From the NCBI RefSeq assembly GCF_000024205.1, contig NC_013216.1, forward strand, positions 1,178,001-1,242,000: a stretch of DNA of 64,000 bases, written 5' to 3'. The position numbers were made by a program, and so were the translations under genes. The DNA comes from Desulfofarcimen acetoxidans DSM 771 (GTDB taxonomy: Bacteria; Bacillota; Desulfotomaculia; Desulfotomaculales; Desulfofarciminaceae). The notes under the pieces were generated by a model, which ran no database searches, was not told the origin of the DNA, and worked only from the letters and a program-made list of their open reading frames with translations. Below are positions 28,292 through 37,223 of the stretch, one piece after another; the first letter of the stretch is position 1; the number at the start of each line of letters is the position of its first letter.

Positions 28292-29230
28292 ATGGGTTTT
28301 TTCAGTCGTTTAAAAGAAAGTCTGACCAAAACAAGAAAAAATTTTGTAGAAAAAATAGAAACACTGGTAACCAGGCGTCGGGCTATCGATGAAGGTTTTT
28401 ACGAAGAGTTGGAAGAAATACTAATCGGCGCCGATATTGGAATCAACACAGCTGTAGAGATAGTGGAAAACTTAAGGGCCGAAGTGAAGAAACGTAAAAT
28501 AGATGACGTTGAGACACTTAAAGAGGTGTTAAAAGAACTCATTTGTAACATCCTGGGTGAGGGTGGTGCAAGCACTGCTTTAAATATAAATGAAGACGGT
28601 TTGACTGTAATCCTGGTGGTCGGCGTAAACGGGGTAGGTAAAACCACTACCATCGGCAAGCTGGCTTACTACTTTAAGGAGGAGCTGGGCAAGAAGGTAC
28701 TGCTGGCTGCCGGGGATACATTTCGGGCTGCTGCCATTGATCAGCTTGAAATATGGTCTAATCGGGTTGGTGTAGAGATGATTAAGCATAAAGAGGGTGC
28801 TGACCCTGCAGCGGTGGCTTATGATGCTATTCAGGCAGCCAGGGCCCGCAGGTCAGATGTGCTGATTGTGGATACTGCCGGGAGGCTGCATACTAAGAGC
28901 AATCTTATGGATGAACTAAAGAAAATAAAACGTGTGATCAACAAAGATATGCCGGAGGCGCCACAGGAAATCCTGCTGGTTTTGGATGCTACCACTGGGC
29001 AGAATGCAGTTAGTCAGGCCAAACTCTTTGGAGAGGCTGCGGATGTAACAGGCATTGCCTTGACAAAACTGGATGGTACAGCTAAGGGCGGTGTGGTGAT
29101 TTCTATTAAGAATGCTCTGAAAATTCCGGTTAAACTTATCGGCATTGGCGAGGGTATAGAGGATTTGAGACCGTTTGAACCGGAAGTTTTTGCTGAAGCA
29201 TTGTTTCCGGTTAATAAGGAGTCTGCTTAA
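28292..29230 (+). CDS. ftsY: Signal recognition particle receptor FtsY
   Basis: A 312-residue SRP receptor of the short type lacking the long acidic A domain. NG-domain GTPase motifs: GVNGVGKTTTIGKLA (G1), DTFRAAA (G2 region), DTAGRLH (G3), TKLDGTAKGG (G4). Works with Ffh (gene at 39.6 kb) in membrane protein targeting. ATG start after AGGAGG. Confidence 0.97.
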   Translation: MGFFSRLKESLTKTRKNFVEKIETLVTRRRAIDEGFYEELEEILIGADIGINTAVEIVENLRAEVKKRKIDDVETLKEVLKELICNILGEGGASTALNINEDGLTVILVVGVNGVGKTTTIGKLAYYFKEELGKKVLLAAGDTFRAAAIDQLEIWSNRVGVEMIKHKEGADPAAVAYDAIQAARARRSDVLIVDTAGRLHTKSNLMDELKKIKRVINKDMPEAPQEILLVLDATTGQNAVSQAKLFGEAADVTGIALTKLDGTAKGGVVISIKNALKIPVKLIGIGEGIEDLRPFEPEVFAEALFPVNKESA

Positions 29231-29260
29231 AAAGACCGTATTCGTACGGTCTTTTATTTT
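29230..29260 (+). terminator. Terminator after ftsY
   Basis: A perfect 11 bp stem AAAAGACCGTA/TACGGTCTTTT with a TTCG tetraloop and a T-rich tail. The stem starts at the last base of the ftsY stop codon. Confidence 0.93.
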
Positions 29261-29342
29261 ACAATGGGAAATATAAGAATATATAAATAAAACTTTTTTA
29301 TTCATTGTATAAATATGTTATGCAAAAAGAAAAATCAGGGGG

Positions 29343-29348
29343 TATAAT
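29343..29348 (+). promoter_or_regulatory. -10 element before the mtnP leader
   Basis: A perfect TATAAT; the -35 region (around 29318-29325) is weak. Predicted start near 29355, right at the first strand of the leader helix. Confidence 0.5.
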
Positions 29349-29352
29349 AAAT

Positions 29353-29448
29353 GTATGGCAGGAGATATCTTATATAATTAGTAATCCGCTAGGAATTTTT
29401 CTCATTGACCGTTCTCTCTGCAGAGATCATCCAGTAAGATAGCCATAC
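29353..29448 (+). ncRNA. Candidate structured leader of the mtnP operon
   Basis: A long-range helix closes a 62-nt interior: GTATGGC (29353-29359) pairs with GCCATAC (29442-29448), and TATCTTA (29366-29372) with TAAGATA (29435-29441), with a 6-nt bulge AGGAGA on the 5' side. Inside is a TCTCTGCAGAGA palindrome (29415-29426). It does not show the conserved cores of SAM-I, T-box, purine or SAH riboswitches that I know. Cis-regulation by a SAM by-product is inference from position. Confidence 0.5.
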
Positions 29449-29498
29449 CAGGAATGCTTGGCAGGAATATAATTAAAACGGTAACCGGAGGGGAAGAG

Positions 29499-30284
29499 AT
29501 GACAGTAAAAATAGCTATTATTGGTGGTACCGGTGTCTATGATCCCAATATTTTGGAGAATATCCATGAGGAGCAGCTAGAAACCGAATATGGCCGCACA
29601 CTGGTTAAAATAGGTGAATATAAGGGGAAAAAGGTGGCGTTTATGGCCCGCCATGGGGCGGATCACTCGGTCCCCCCGCATTTGGTAAATTACCGGGCTA
29701 ACATTGCGGGTTTAAAGCAACTGGGAGTGAAAAATATTTTTGCCACAGCTGCAGTAGGTTCTCTGAACCAGTCTATGAAAGCTGAGGATTTTGTTTTTGT
29801 AGATCAATTTCTTGATTTTACTAAAGTACGCAAGCATACTTTTTTTGAAGGCGGCGAAAATGGTGTTGTCCACCTGGATGTAACCGATCCTTACTGCCCG
29901 GAATTGCGCAGGTTGCTCATGGAGGTATCGGGTAATTTGGGGTTAACAGCCCATAACGGCGGCACATATGTTTGTACAGAAGGTCCTCGTTTTGAAACTC
30001 CGGCCGAGATCCGTATGTTTGCCAGGCTGGGTGGCGATTTGGTGGGGATGACTAGTGTTCCTGAAGTAGTTTTGGCCAGAGAGGTTCAGATGTGCTATGC
30101 TACAATCTGCATGGTTACTAACTATGCAGCCGGTATCGCCGAGTACAAATTATCTCATCAGGAAGTAGTGGAGGTAATGAGTAAAAATGTGGCAAATTTG
30201 CGCCGTTTAATTATGGAAACCATTGAAAGTTTGGAGGAGGGCAGAACTTGCAGTTGTCAGATCTCCCATGTTGATCCCGTATAA
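29499..30284 (+). CDS. mtnP: S-methyl-5'-thioadenosine phosphorylase
   Basis: A 261-residue nucleoside phosphorylase of the MTAP family that splits methylthioadenosine (and likely 5'-deoxyadenosine) to adenine and a 5-substituted ribose-1-phosphate. Family motifs: AIIGGTGVYDP, ARHGADHSVPPH, TEGPRFETPAEIRM, and GMTSVPEVVLAREV. ATG 29499 is chosen because GGAGGGG lies immediately upstream. First gene of the mtnP-mtnA-ahcY-aldolase-mtaD operon. Confidence 0.94.
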   Translation: MTVKIAIIGGTGVYDPNILENIHEEQLETEYGRTLVKIGEYKGKKVAFMARHGADHSVPPHLVNYRANIAGLKQLGVKNIFATAAVGSLNQSMKAEDFVFVDQFLDFTKVRKHTFFEGGENGVVHLDVTDPYCPELRRLLMEVSGNLGLTAHNGGTYVCTEGPRFETPAEIRMFARLGGDLVGMTSVPEVVLAREVQMCYATICMVTNYAAGIAEYKLSHQEVVEVMSKNVANLRRLIMETIESLEEGRTCSCQISHVDPV

Positions 30285-30309
30285 TTTGCGAAAGTGGCGG
30301 TGTTATGTT

Positions 30310-31347
30310 ATGGAATCCATGCACTGGGCAAACAATCTATTAATGTTATTGGACCAGACTTTGTTGCCAGGGAAAATTTACTATAAGCCTTGTTGCGATT
30401 ACCATGAGGTGGCGGAAGCAATTAAGTGCTTACGAGTGCGCGGCGCGCCGGCTATTGGGGCAGCTGCTGCTTACGGTATAGTTTTGGCGGCTTTGTCCGC
30501 AGGTCAAGCAACACAAAAAGAGTATATTAAGCAAGTCGAGTCAGCAGGTCGTTTTTTAAAAGCTACACGTCCTACTGCAGTCAATTTAGCCTGGGCGGTA
30601 GACAGAATGCTGGGGGTAATGACGCAGGCAGGTGCATTAGGTGCTGAAGACTTAAGCAGAGTCTTATTAGAAGAAGCCCATAAGATACACTGTGAAGATG
30701 TTGAAAGCAACAGAAGAATGGGGCGGTATGGTCAAGAATTGGTTCCGGATAAGGCAGGAATACTGACCCACTGCAATGCGGGGGCTTTGGCTACCGCCGG
30801 TTTTGGCACAGCTCTTGGCGTTATAAGGGCTGCTTGCGAGGCAGGTAAACAGGTTAGTGTTTACGCCGATGAAACCAGGCCCTTATTGCAAGGTGCCAGG
30901 CTAACTGCCTGGGAAATGATGCAGGATAATATTCCTGTAACTCTTATTACCGATAATATGGCTGGTTATTTGATGTCAAAGGGCAAAGTGGATTTAGTAA
31001 TAGTGGGTGCTGACCGGATAACGGCCAATGGGGATGTAGCTAATAAAATCGGCACCTATGGTGTTGCAGTGCTGGCTAAAGAGCATGGGATTCCTTTCTA
31101 TGTGGCAGCTCCCCTTTCCACCATTGACCTGTCTTTGCCTGACGGCGGGGCTATTCCTATTGAGGAGCGGGAACAGGATGAAGTAACCTCCTTTGGCGGC
31201 ATACAGGTAGCTCCTGCCGGTGTTAAGGTTTGGAATCCTGCTTTTGATGTTACACCGCACAGGCTGGTGACAGCTATTATTACTGAGCGGGGAGTGGTTA
31301 GGCCGGATTATCTGCAAAATTTAAGAAAGTTAGCATTTGAGCAATAA
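30310..31347 (+). CDS. mtnA: S-methyl-5-thioribose-1-phosphate isomerase
   Basis: A 345-residue MtnA, which isomerises the aldose 1-phosphate made by MtnP into the ribulose 1-phosphate. Motifs: RGAPAIGAAAAYG, ILTHCNAGALATAGFGTA (catalytic Cys), DETRPLLQGARLT and VIVGADRITANGDVANKIG (catalytic Asp). ATG 30310 gives a family-length protein; the ribosome binding site (GTGGCGGTG) is weak. It starts 25 bp after mtnP. Confidence 0.95.
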   Translation: MESMHWANNLLMLLDQTLLPGKIYYKPCCDYHEVAEAIKCLRVRGAPAIGAAAAYGIVLAALSAGQATQKEYIKQVESAGRFLKATRPTAVNLAWAVDRMLGVMTQAGALGAEDLSRVLLEEAHKIHCEDVESNRRMGRYGQELVPDKAGILTHCNAGALATAGFGTALGVIRAACEAGKQVSVYADETRPLLQGARLTAWEMMQDNIPVTLITDNMAGYLMSKGKVDLVIVGADRITANGDVANKIGTYGVAVLAKEHGIPFYVAAPLSTIDLSLPDGGAIPIEEREQDEVTSFGGIQVAPAGVKVWNPAFDVTPHRLVTAIITERGVVRPDYLQNLRKLAFEQ

Positions 31348-31374
31348 GTTACAGATTGTTTTAGGAGGTATAAA

Positions 31375-32628
31375 ATGACAGATTATATTGTTCGGGACAT
31401 TAAATTAGCACCCGGCGGGCGGCTTAAAATAGACTGGGTCAGAGAGCATATGCCTGTGTTGAATGAAATCAGAGCTGAGTTTGAAAAAGAGCTTCCTTTT
31501 AAAGGTATACGGGTAGCGATTAGTATTCATCTGGAAGCTAAGACTGCTTACTTGGCGGAGGTGTTGAAAGCCGGTGGTGCTGATGTGTCTATAAGCGGTT
31601 CCAATCCTCTCTCTACTCAAGATGATGTAGCTGCGGCTCTTGCGGAGGCAGGTATTAACGTATTTTCCTGGTACAATTCCACGCCGGAGGAATACAAAGA
31701 GCACCTGTTGCAGGTGTTAGATACTAAACCGCAGATTATTATTGATGACGGCGGGGATTTAGTCAACCTATTGCATACGGAAAGGAAAAACCTGGTTGTA
31801 AATGTTTTAGGCGGCTGTGAGGAAACTACTACCGGTGTGATCAGGTTAAGGGCCTTAGAGCGGGAAGGCGGCCTATTGTTTCCTATGGTAGCGGTAAACG
31901 ATGCTTACTGCAAGTACCTGTTTGATAACCGGTATGGCACGGGTGAGTCTGTTTGGTCGGGTATTATGCGCACTACCAACTTAATTGTTGCGGGAAAAAC
32001 TGTTGTTGTTATAGGTTATGGTTGGTGCGGCAAGGGTGTTGCCATGCGGGCCAAGGGTATGGGAGCCAAGGTTATTGTTTGTGAGATTGATCCGATTAAG
32101 GCCATTGAAGCCTTTATGGATGGGTTTCAGGTTATGTCGGCAAAAGAGGCCTCTGTTTCCGGGGATATTTTCATAACTGTAACCGGTTGCAAGGATGTAC
32201 TCACTAAAGAGCATTACCAGCTGATGAAAAACGGTGCGATTCTTTCTAACGCCGGTCATTTCGATGTTGAGGTAAATAAGCCCGACCTGGAAAAGACAGC
32301 TGTAAGCCATCGTACTGTTCGCAAGGATATTGAAGAATACGCGATGACAGACGGGAGAAAAATTTACTTGTTAGCGGAAGGGAGACTTGTCAATTTAGCT
32401 GCCGGTGACGGTCACCCGGCGGAAATAATGGATATGTCTTTTGCCCTTCAGGCTTTGTCAGCCAGATATATTTTGAAAAATGCCGCTGCTTTAGATAAAA
32501 AAGTGTATGATGTACCTAAAGAGATTGACAGCAGGGTGGCTGAGATAAAACTGCGTTCATTAGATATTAATATTGACAAATTGACACAGGAACAAGAAGA
32601 CTATTTAAACTCCTGGTTGGTGGAATAA
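31375..32628 (+). CDS. ahcY: S-adenosylhomocysteine / S-inosylhomocysteine hydrolase
   Basis: A 417-residue SAH hydrolase of the short archaeal/Thermotoga type: it has [11 protein letters not shown] and [15 protein letters not shown], and the NAD-binding [14 protein letters not shown]. Homologues from methanogens prefer S-inosylhomocysteine. A deaminase that can turn SAH into SIH is encoded two genes downstream, so this enzyme may be an SIH hydrolase (inference). ATG start after TAGGAGGT, 27 bp after mtnA. Confidence 0.93.
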   Translation: MTDYIVRDIKLAPGGRLKIDWVREHMPVLNEIRAEFEKELPFKGIRVAISIHLEAKTAYLAEVLKAGGADVSISGSNPLSTQDDVAAALAEAGINVFSWYNSTPEEYKEHLLQVLDTKPQIIIDDGGDLVNLLHTERKNLVVNVLGGCEETTTGVIRLRALEREGGLLFPMVAVNDAYCKYLFDNRYGTGESVWSGIMRTTNLIVAGKTVVVIGYGWCGKGVAMRAKGMGAKVIVCEIDPIKAIEAFMDGFQVMSAKEASVSGDIFITVTGCKDVLTKEHYQLMKNGAILSNAGHFDVEVNKPDLEKTAVSHRTVRKDIEEYAMTDGRKIYLLAEGRLVNLAAGDGHPAEIMDMSFALQALSARYILKNAAALDKKVYDVPKEIDSRVAEIKLRSLDINIDKLTQEQEDYLNSWLVE

Positions 32629-32656
32629 TCAAATATAAGAGCTTGTAATACCGTAA

Positions 32657-32672
32657 GTTACCATATGGTAAC
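32657..32672. promoter_or_regulatory. 16 bp perfect palindrome before the aldolase gene
   Basis: GTTACCATATGGTAAC in the 170 bp gap between ahcY and the class II aldolase. It looks like an operator for a dimeric regulator; too short and without a T run for a terminator. The regulator is unknown. Confidence 0.45.
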
Positions 32673-32798
32673 CATATCTATAATTTGTAATATGAAATTT
32701 TCAAAAGTGAAAGCAACCTAATTGCAAAAACACTAGTGAAGAGAAAAATTATTTGCAAATATATCAGGTGAACAGGAGTTTGGGGGAGTAACTGAAAA

Positions 32799-33467
32799 AT
32801 GTCTTTGGCAACAGAAGAAGCAAAAGATAACGTGGTTAGGGTCGGCCATCGTATGGCTCAAAGCAGGCTGGTGGTGGGCAGTTGGGGTAATATTTCTACT
32901 CTGGTCAAGAAAGATAAATTGGTTATTATTACTCCCAGTGCGGTTAACTGCGATAACCTGCATGCCCATGCCCTAATTACCGTTGATTTGGAGGGAAATG
33001 TGGTTGAAGGTAATCTAAAGCCTTCAACTGAATTAAAACTGCATTTGGCAGTTTATAAATCCAGGCCGGATGTTAACGCGATAGTTCATACGCATAGCAC
33101 TTACGGTTGTGCCATGGCTGTATCCCGTCAGGCTTTGCCGCCTATTCTGGAGGACATGGCCCAACTGGTAGGAGGGCCTGTACCTGTAGCCGAGTATGCG
33201 CCTGCCGGAACAGCAGAATTGGCGGAAAATTGCTCCCATGCACTCGGTAAATTAAATGCGGTTTTTCTGGCCAACCATGGTGTGATTGGAGTGGGCAGAG
33301 AATTGGAAGAAGCTTTTCAGGTTTGCCAGATTGTTGAGAGAACGGCCAAGGTATATATTTTATCCGGAATATTAGGAACGCCGCATGTTTTAACCCCGGA
33401 AGATGTAAAATCCCATCATAATTACTATTTGACGTGTTATCGTCGGCCAACAAATAAGAATAAGTGA
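32799..33467 (+). CDS. Class II aldolase/adducin family protein
   Basis: A 222-residue class II (Zn-dependent) aldolase of the fuculose-1-phosphate/ribulose-5-phosphate epimerase fold. Substrate/metal motifs: GSWGNIS, PSTELKLHLAVY, IVHTHSTYGCAM (two Zn His) and ANHGVIGVG. Beside mtnP and mtnA it is best read as the aldolase of the DHAP shunt, which splits 5-deoxyribulose-1-P or 5-methylthioribulose-1-P into DHAP and an aldehyde, rather than as MtnB dehydratase. ATG start; GGGGGAG lies 10 bp upstream. Confidence 0.88.
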   Translation: MSLATEEAKDNVVRVGHRMAQSRLVVGSWGNISTLVKKDKLVIITPSAVNCDNLHAHALITVDLEGNVVEGNLKPSTELKLHLAVYKSRPDVNAIVHTHSTYGCAMAVSRQALPPILEDMAQLVGGPVPVAEYAPAGTAELAENCSHALGKLNAVFLANHGVIGVGRELEEAFQVCQIVERTAKVYILSGILGTPHVLTPEDVKSHHNYYLTCYRRPTNKNK

Positions 33468-33492
33468 TCTGATTTTGGGAGGAGGGATAAGC

Positions 33493-34797
33493 TTGTCCGG
33501 AATATTAGTAAAAAATGTTAATGTCGTTACCATGCAGGGACATGATCGGATTATCAGTGATGCTGAAATTGCTATTGACAAGGGTAAAATTATCGGAGTT
33601 GGCCCTGTTGGCACAGTCAAGCCGGATTTTAGACCTGATCGGCTGATTGATGGGCGGGGTTTTGTAGCCATGCCGGGCCTGATTAATTGTCATACGCATG
33701 CTGCCATGACCTTGCTGCGTGGTTATGCTGATGATTTGCCTCTAATGCACTGGCTTTCAGAGAAAATTTGGCCTTTGGAAGCTAAATTAGAGCCTGGCGA
33801 TATATACTGGGGCAGTCTTCTTTGTTGTTTAGAAATGATTAAATCAGGTACGACCACCTTTGCCGATATGTATTTTCACATGCCGGAAGTGGCCCGCGCT
33901 GTTGAGAAGTCCGGGATAAGGGCCTGCCTGTCCCGGGGGTTGATAGGAGTAGGCCCGGAAGCCGAGACAGCTTTGGAGCAGAGCAAGCAGTTTGTTCAGG
34001 ATTGGCACGGTGCAGCCAACGGCAGGATAATTACTATGCTGGGGCCGCATGCTCCCTATACCTGTCCACCGGACTATTTAAAAAAGGTTATGGCATTGGC
34101 CGATCAATTAGCTGTAGGCATTCACATTCACCTGGCTGAATCGAAAACAGAAATAGAAGATATAACCCGTGATTATAATAAGTCTCCGGTAAAATTGATG
34201 CTGGATACAGGGGTGCTGGAGAGGCGGGTTCTGGCTGCCCACTGTGTGCATCTGACCGATGAGGATATTGATATTTTGGCTGAAAAAGGTGTTGGGGTGG
34301 CTCATAATCCGGAAAGCAATATGAAGCTGGCCAGCGGTATAGCTCCGGTGTATAAAATGCTGAAAAAAGGTGTTAAGGTAGGTTTAGGCACAGATGGTGC
34401 GGCCAGCAATAATAACCTGGATATGATAGAAGAAATGCGCAGTGCAAGCCTGCTGCAAAAGGTTGCTTGTATGGATCCCGTGGTTTTGCCCTCATATGAA
34501 ACATTAAAAATGGCTACCTGCGGCGGTGCGGGAATACTGGGCCTGGAAAACGAAGTGGGCATGCTCAAAGAAGGTATGAAAGCGGATATAATTTTGCTCA
34601 ATTTCCATAAACCGCATCTTTACCCCAAACATGATTTGATTGCCCATATGGTATATTCGGCTCAGTCCGCTGATGTGGAGACAGTATTGATTGATGGCCA
34701 AGTAGTTATGGAAAACAGACGTGTATTGACAATTGATGAAGAAGAAGTTCTAAGCAAAGTACAGGAAATAGCCGAGCGCTTGGTAGGGAAGAAATAG
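33493..34797 (+). CDS. mtaD: MTA/SAH/5'-deoxyadenosine deaminase
   Basis: A 434-residue amidohydrolase of the MtaD/DadD family that deaminates the adenine of methylthioadenosine, SAH or 5'-deoxyadenosine. Metal ligands: NCHTHAAMT (HxH), IHIHLAESKTE, AAHCVHL, and GTDGAASNNNLD (Asp). The start is TTG 33493, set by GGAGGAGGG 7 bp upstream. Last gene of the SAM by-product operon. Confidence 0.94.
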   Translation: MSGILVKNVNVVTMQGHDRIISDAEIAIDKGKIIGVGPVGTVKPDFRPDRLIDGRGFVAMPGLINCHTHAAMTLLRGYADDLPLMHWLSEKIWPLEAKLEPGDIYWGSLLCCLEMIKSGTTTFADMYFHMPEVARAVEKSGIRACLSRGLIGVGPEAETALEQSKQFVQDWHGAANGRIITMLGPHAPYTCPPDYLKKVMALADQLAVGIHIHLAESKTEIEDITRDYNKSPVKLMLDTGVLERRVLAAHCVHLTDEDIDILAEKGVGVAHNPESNMKLASGIAPVYKMLKKGVKVGLGTDGAASNNNLDMIEEMRSASLLQKVACMDPVVLPSYETLKMATCGGAGILGLENEVGMLKEGMKADIILLNFHKPHLYPKHDLIAHMVYSAQSADVETVLIDGQVVMENRRVLTIDEEEVLSKVQEIAERLVGKK

Positions 34798-34946
34798 CAA
34801 ACCTTTAGACAAGTGGCTCTTATACTTATATGCTTTTAAGATTAACTTCCTTAAAATAGTTTCTGTTAAATTTAAATTCTGAAGTATGCTCATGCAGATA
34901 AAGCCAACCAGTTGTAAATACAGGTTAAAAGAAAGGGGTTTAAAAT

Positions 34947-35459
34947 ATGTCCAAAGAAATAGCCTTATTGGTAGAAGATAATTACAATGAATTAGAATTC
35001 TGGTATCCATACTTCCGTTTTCAAGAGGCCGGTTTTCAGGTGAATATAATAGGATCAGGACGTAAGCAATCTTATCTTGGAAAAAGCGGCGCTATGCCGG
35101 TAGCTGAGGATTTCTCCGCTGATAAAGTCAAAGCAGAGCAATTTACGGCAGTTATTGTTCCTGGTGGCTATGCTCCTGATTTAATGCGTTTGAGTGAACC
35201 AATGATTACTCTTGTGAGGGAAGCCTACGAGCAGGGTAAAGTGGTGGCTTCAATTTGCCATGGTGCCTGGATGCTTATATCAGCAGGCATTATCAAGGGT
35301 AAGAAAGCGACCTGCTGTCCTCATATTAAGGACGACGTAAAAAATGCTGGTGCCGAGTACATAAATGAAGAAGTAATCGTTGACGGCAAAGTTGTAACCT
35401 CTAGGATACCCGATGATCTGCCAGCTTTTTGTAAAGCCATATTGTCTTTGTTGGGGTAA
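34947..35459 (+). CDS. DJ-1/PfpI family protein
   Basis: A 170-residue DJ-1/PfpI/YhbO-type protein. The nucleophilic elbow is ICHGAW with C104, and the acidic partner lies in the NELEFWYP segment (about 14-21). Members act as glyoxalase/deglycase-like enzymes or proteases; the activity here cannot be told. ATG start after AAAGGGG. Monocistronic. Confidence 0.9.
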   Translation: MSKEIALLVEDNYNELEFWYPYFRFQEAGFQVNIIGSGRKQSYLGKSGAMPVAEDFSADKVKAEQFTAVIVPGGYAPDLMRLSEPMITLVREAYEQGKVVASICHGAWMLISAGIIKGKKATCCPHIKDDVKNAGAEYINEEVIVDGKVVTSRIPDDLPAFCKAILSLLG

Positions 35460-35572
35460 AACTTTCTTCAAGTATTTATAAAGCAGTCAGAGAAAAAGTC
35501 AAGGAGCGGGGAGTTTCTTTTAAAAACTCCCTGAGATATCCTTGTCAGCTGTAGGGATAGTTTTCGGGTTTT

Positions 35573-35632
35573 AACCAAACCCCGCCATTCATCCCACCTC
35601 TAAGGCGGTGGGATGAATGGCGGGGTTTGGTT
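35573..35632. repeat. Left-end hairpin of the IS element
   Basis: A perfect 26 bp inverted repeat with an 8-nt TCTAAGGC loop; arm cores CCCGCCATTCATCCCACC and its complement. In IS200/605 elements subterminal hairpins are recognised by TnpA and, in IS200, also dampen tnpA expression. This one is 80 bp upstream of tnpA and has suffered no mutation. Confidence 0.8.
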
Positions 35633-35713
35633 TGTGTACTAATAAAATGTTTGCCAAAGCCTCTATGATGTGGCAAAATATAATCAGACGCAATAACGAA
35701 AGGCTGATTATTA

Positions 35714-36118
35714 TTGAGCAAACTTGATACAAATAGCCACTCGGTCTTCTTACTCACATATCATCTGATTTTGGTAGTAAAATATCGCAGAAAAGTTATA
35801 AACGACACAATAGCAAACCGTATCAAAGAAATTGGTGAGTATATTGCACCAAAATATAATATTAGTTTTCTTGAATACAACCATGACAAAGATCACACAC
35901 GCATATTGTTCAAGGCTCACCCTAATACGGAAATTTCTAAGTACATCAATGCATTCAAAAGTGCATCATCCAGACTTATTAAAAAGGAGTTTCCGGAAGT
36001 TAGAAAGCAGCTGTGGAAAGAATATTTTTGGTCGCAAAGTTTTTGTTTTCTAACTACAGGTGGTGCACCCATTGAAGTAATTAAGAAGTACATTGAAACC
36101 CAGGGTGAAAAGAGGTGA
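35714..36118 (+). pseudogene. tnpA: IS200/IS605 transposase TnpA, active site altered
   Basis: A full-length 134-residue Y1 transposase frame from TTG 35714. The catalytic Tyr is intact in VIKKYIETQG. The HUH metal motif, normally His-x-His in a DHxH context, reads DHTRILF here: the second His is Arg (CGC, one base from CAC). Single-strand cleavage should be lost, so it is called a pseudogene although the frame is open. Confidence 0.75.
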
Positions 36119-37223
36119 ATCATTTGCAAATTGTCTACCGGTTTGAAATGCGTCCGACCAAAGAGCAACAGAAAAAAATGTTTCACACACTAAAACTTTG
36201 CCGGAAACTCTATAACTGGTCTTTATCTGAGCGTCAGCGTGTGTATAAAGAAACCGGCCAAGGGTTGACATATAATAAACAGCAGAATATGCTGCCGGGC
36301 TATACAAAAGAACATCTGGAATACAAGCAAGTTCACAGTCAGGTAATGCAGGATACTTTGCGCCGGGTAGACTTTGCCTATCAGCGGTTTTTTGCCAAAG
36401 AAGCCGGATACCCCCGGTTCAAAAACCGTGACCATTACACATCATTTACCTATCCCCAGGTGGATGCTGTAAAGAAAACTTTCTCTAAGCCGGGTAAAAT
36501 CTATCTTTCTAAAATAGGTTTCGTAAAAATGACAACTCACCGGGAATTTGATGCCAGTCAAATATCCAGGGTTAACATAAAGTATCACGGTGGTAAGTGG
36601 TACGCTAATTTGACTGCCGAAGTGGAAGTACTCGAAAATCTTATCGACAGTACCAAATCCATTGGAATAGACGTGGGCCTTGAACATTTTGCTGTATTGT
36701 CTGATAGTACAGAAATAGGAACCCCAAAATACTATCGTAAATCAGAAAGGAAGTTAGCCAAACAACAGCGAAGACTTTCTCGCAAAAAGAAAGGTTCTAA
36801 CAACCGAGGGAAAGCTAAAACTAAAGTGGCTAAACTTCATGCTAAGATAACTAATCAACGGAAAGACTTTCTACACAAGACCAGTCTAGACGTGGTTCAG
36901 AGCCATGATATTGTCTTCATGGAAGATCTAAAGATCAAGAACATGGTCAAAACCACTACCTAGCTAAAAGCATACATGATGCTTCATGGGGTACATTCAG
37001 AAACTTTGTTGAGTATAAATGTCACAGATATGGTAAAATATTTCTTCCTGTCCCTCCTCATGGCACTTCCCAGACATGTCTTTGTGGTGCCAATGTGCCA
37101 AAGGATTTGAGTGTCAGAGTGCACCTGTGTCCTGCTTGTGGAATGGTTATGCCCAGGGATTTGGTGTCCAGCCATATTGATAGAACGTCGTGGCTTAGAA
37201 ATGCTAGCGGCTTAGATATATAG
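36115..37223 (+). pseudogene. tnpB: TnpB RNA-guided nuclease, frameshifted
   Basis: The first 282 codons contain the TnpB N-terminus, RuvC-I (IGIDVGLEHF) and RuvC-II (VFMEDLKIKNM), then stop at 36961. The missing end continues in another frame from 36963 (AKSIHDASWGTFRNFVEYK... to LDI) and holds the zinc-finger and RuvC-III PRD. A lost A in the AAAA run near 36948 explains the shift. The first zinc pair is also short by one residue (CLC rather than CxxC). Confidence 0.88.

Noticed and set aside
29256-29498. SAM-I riboswitch or T-box before mtnP
   Set aside because: The conserved cores of these classes are not present; kept only as an unclassified structured leader.
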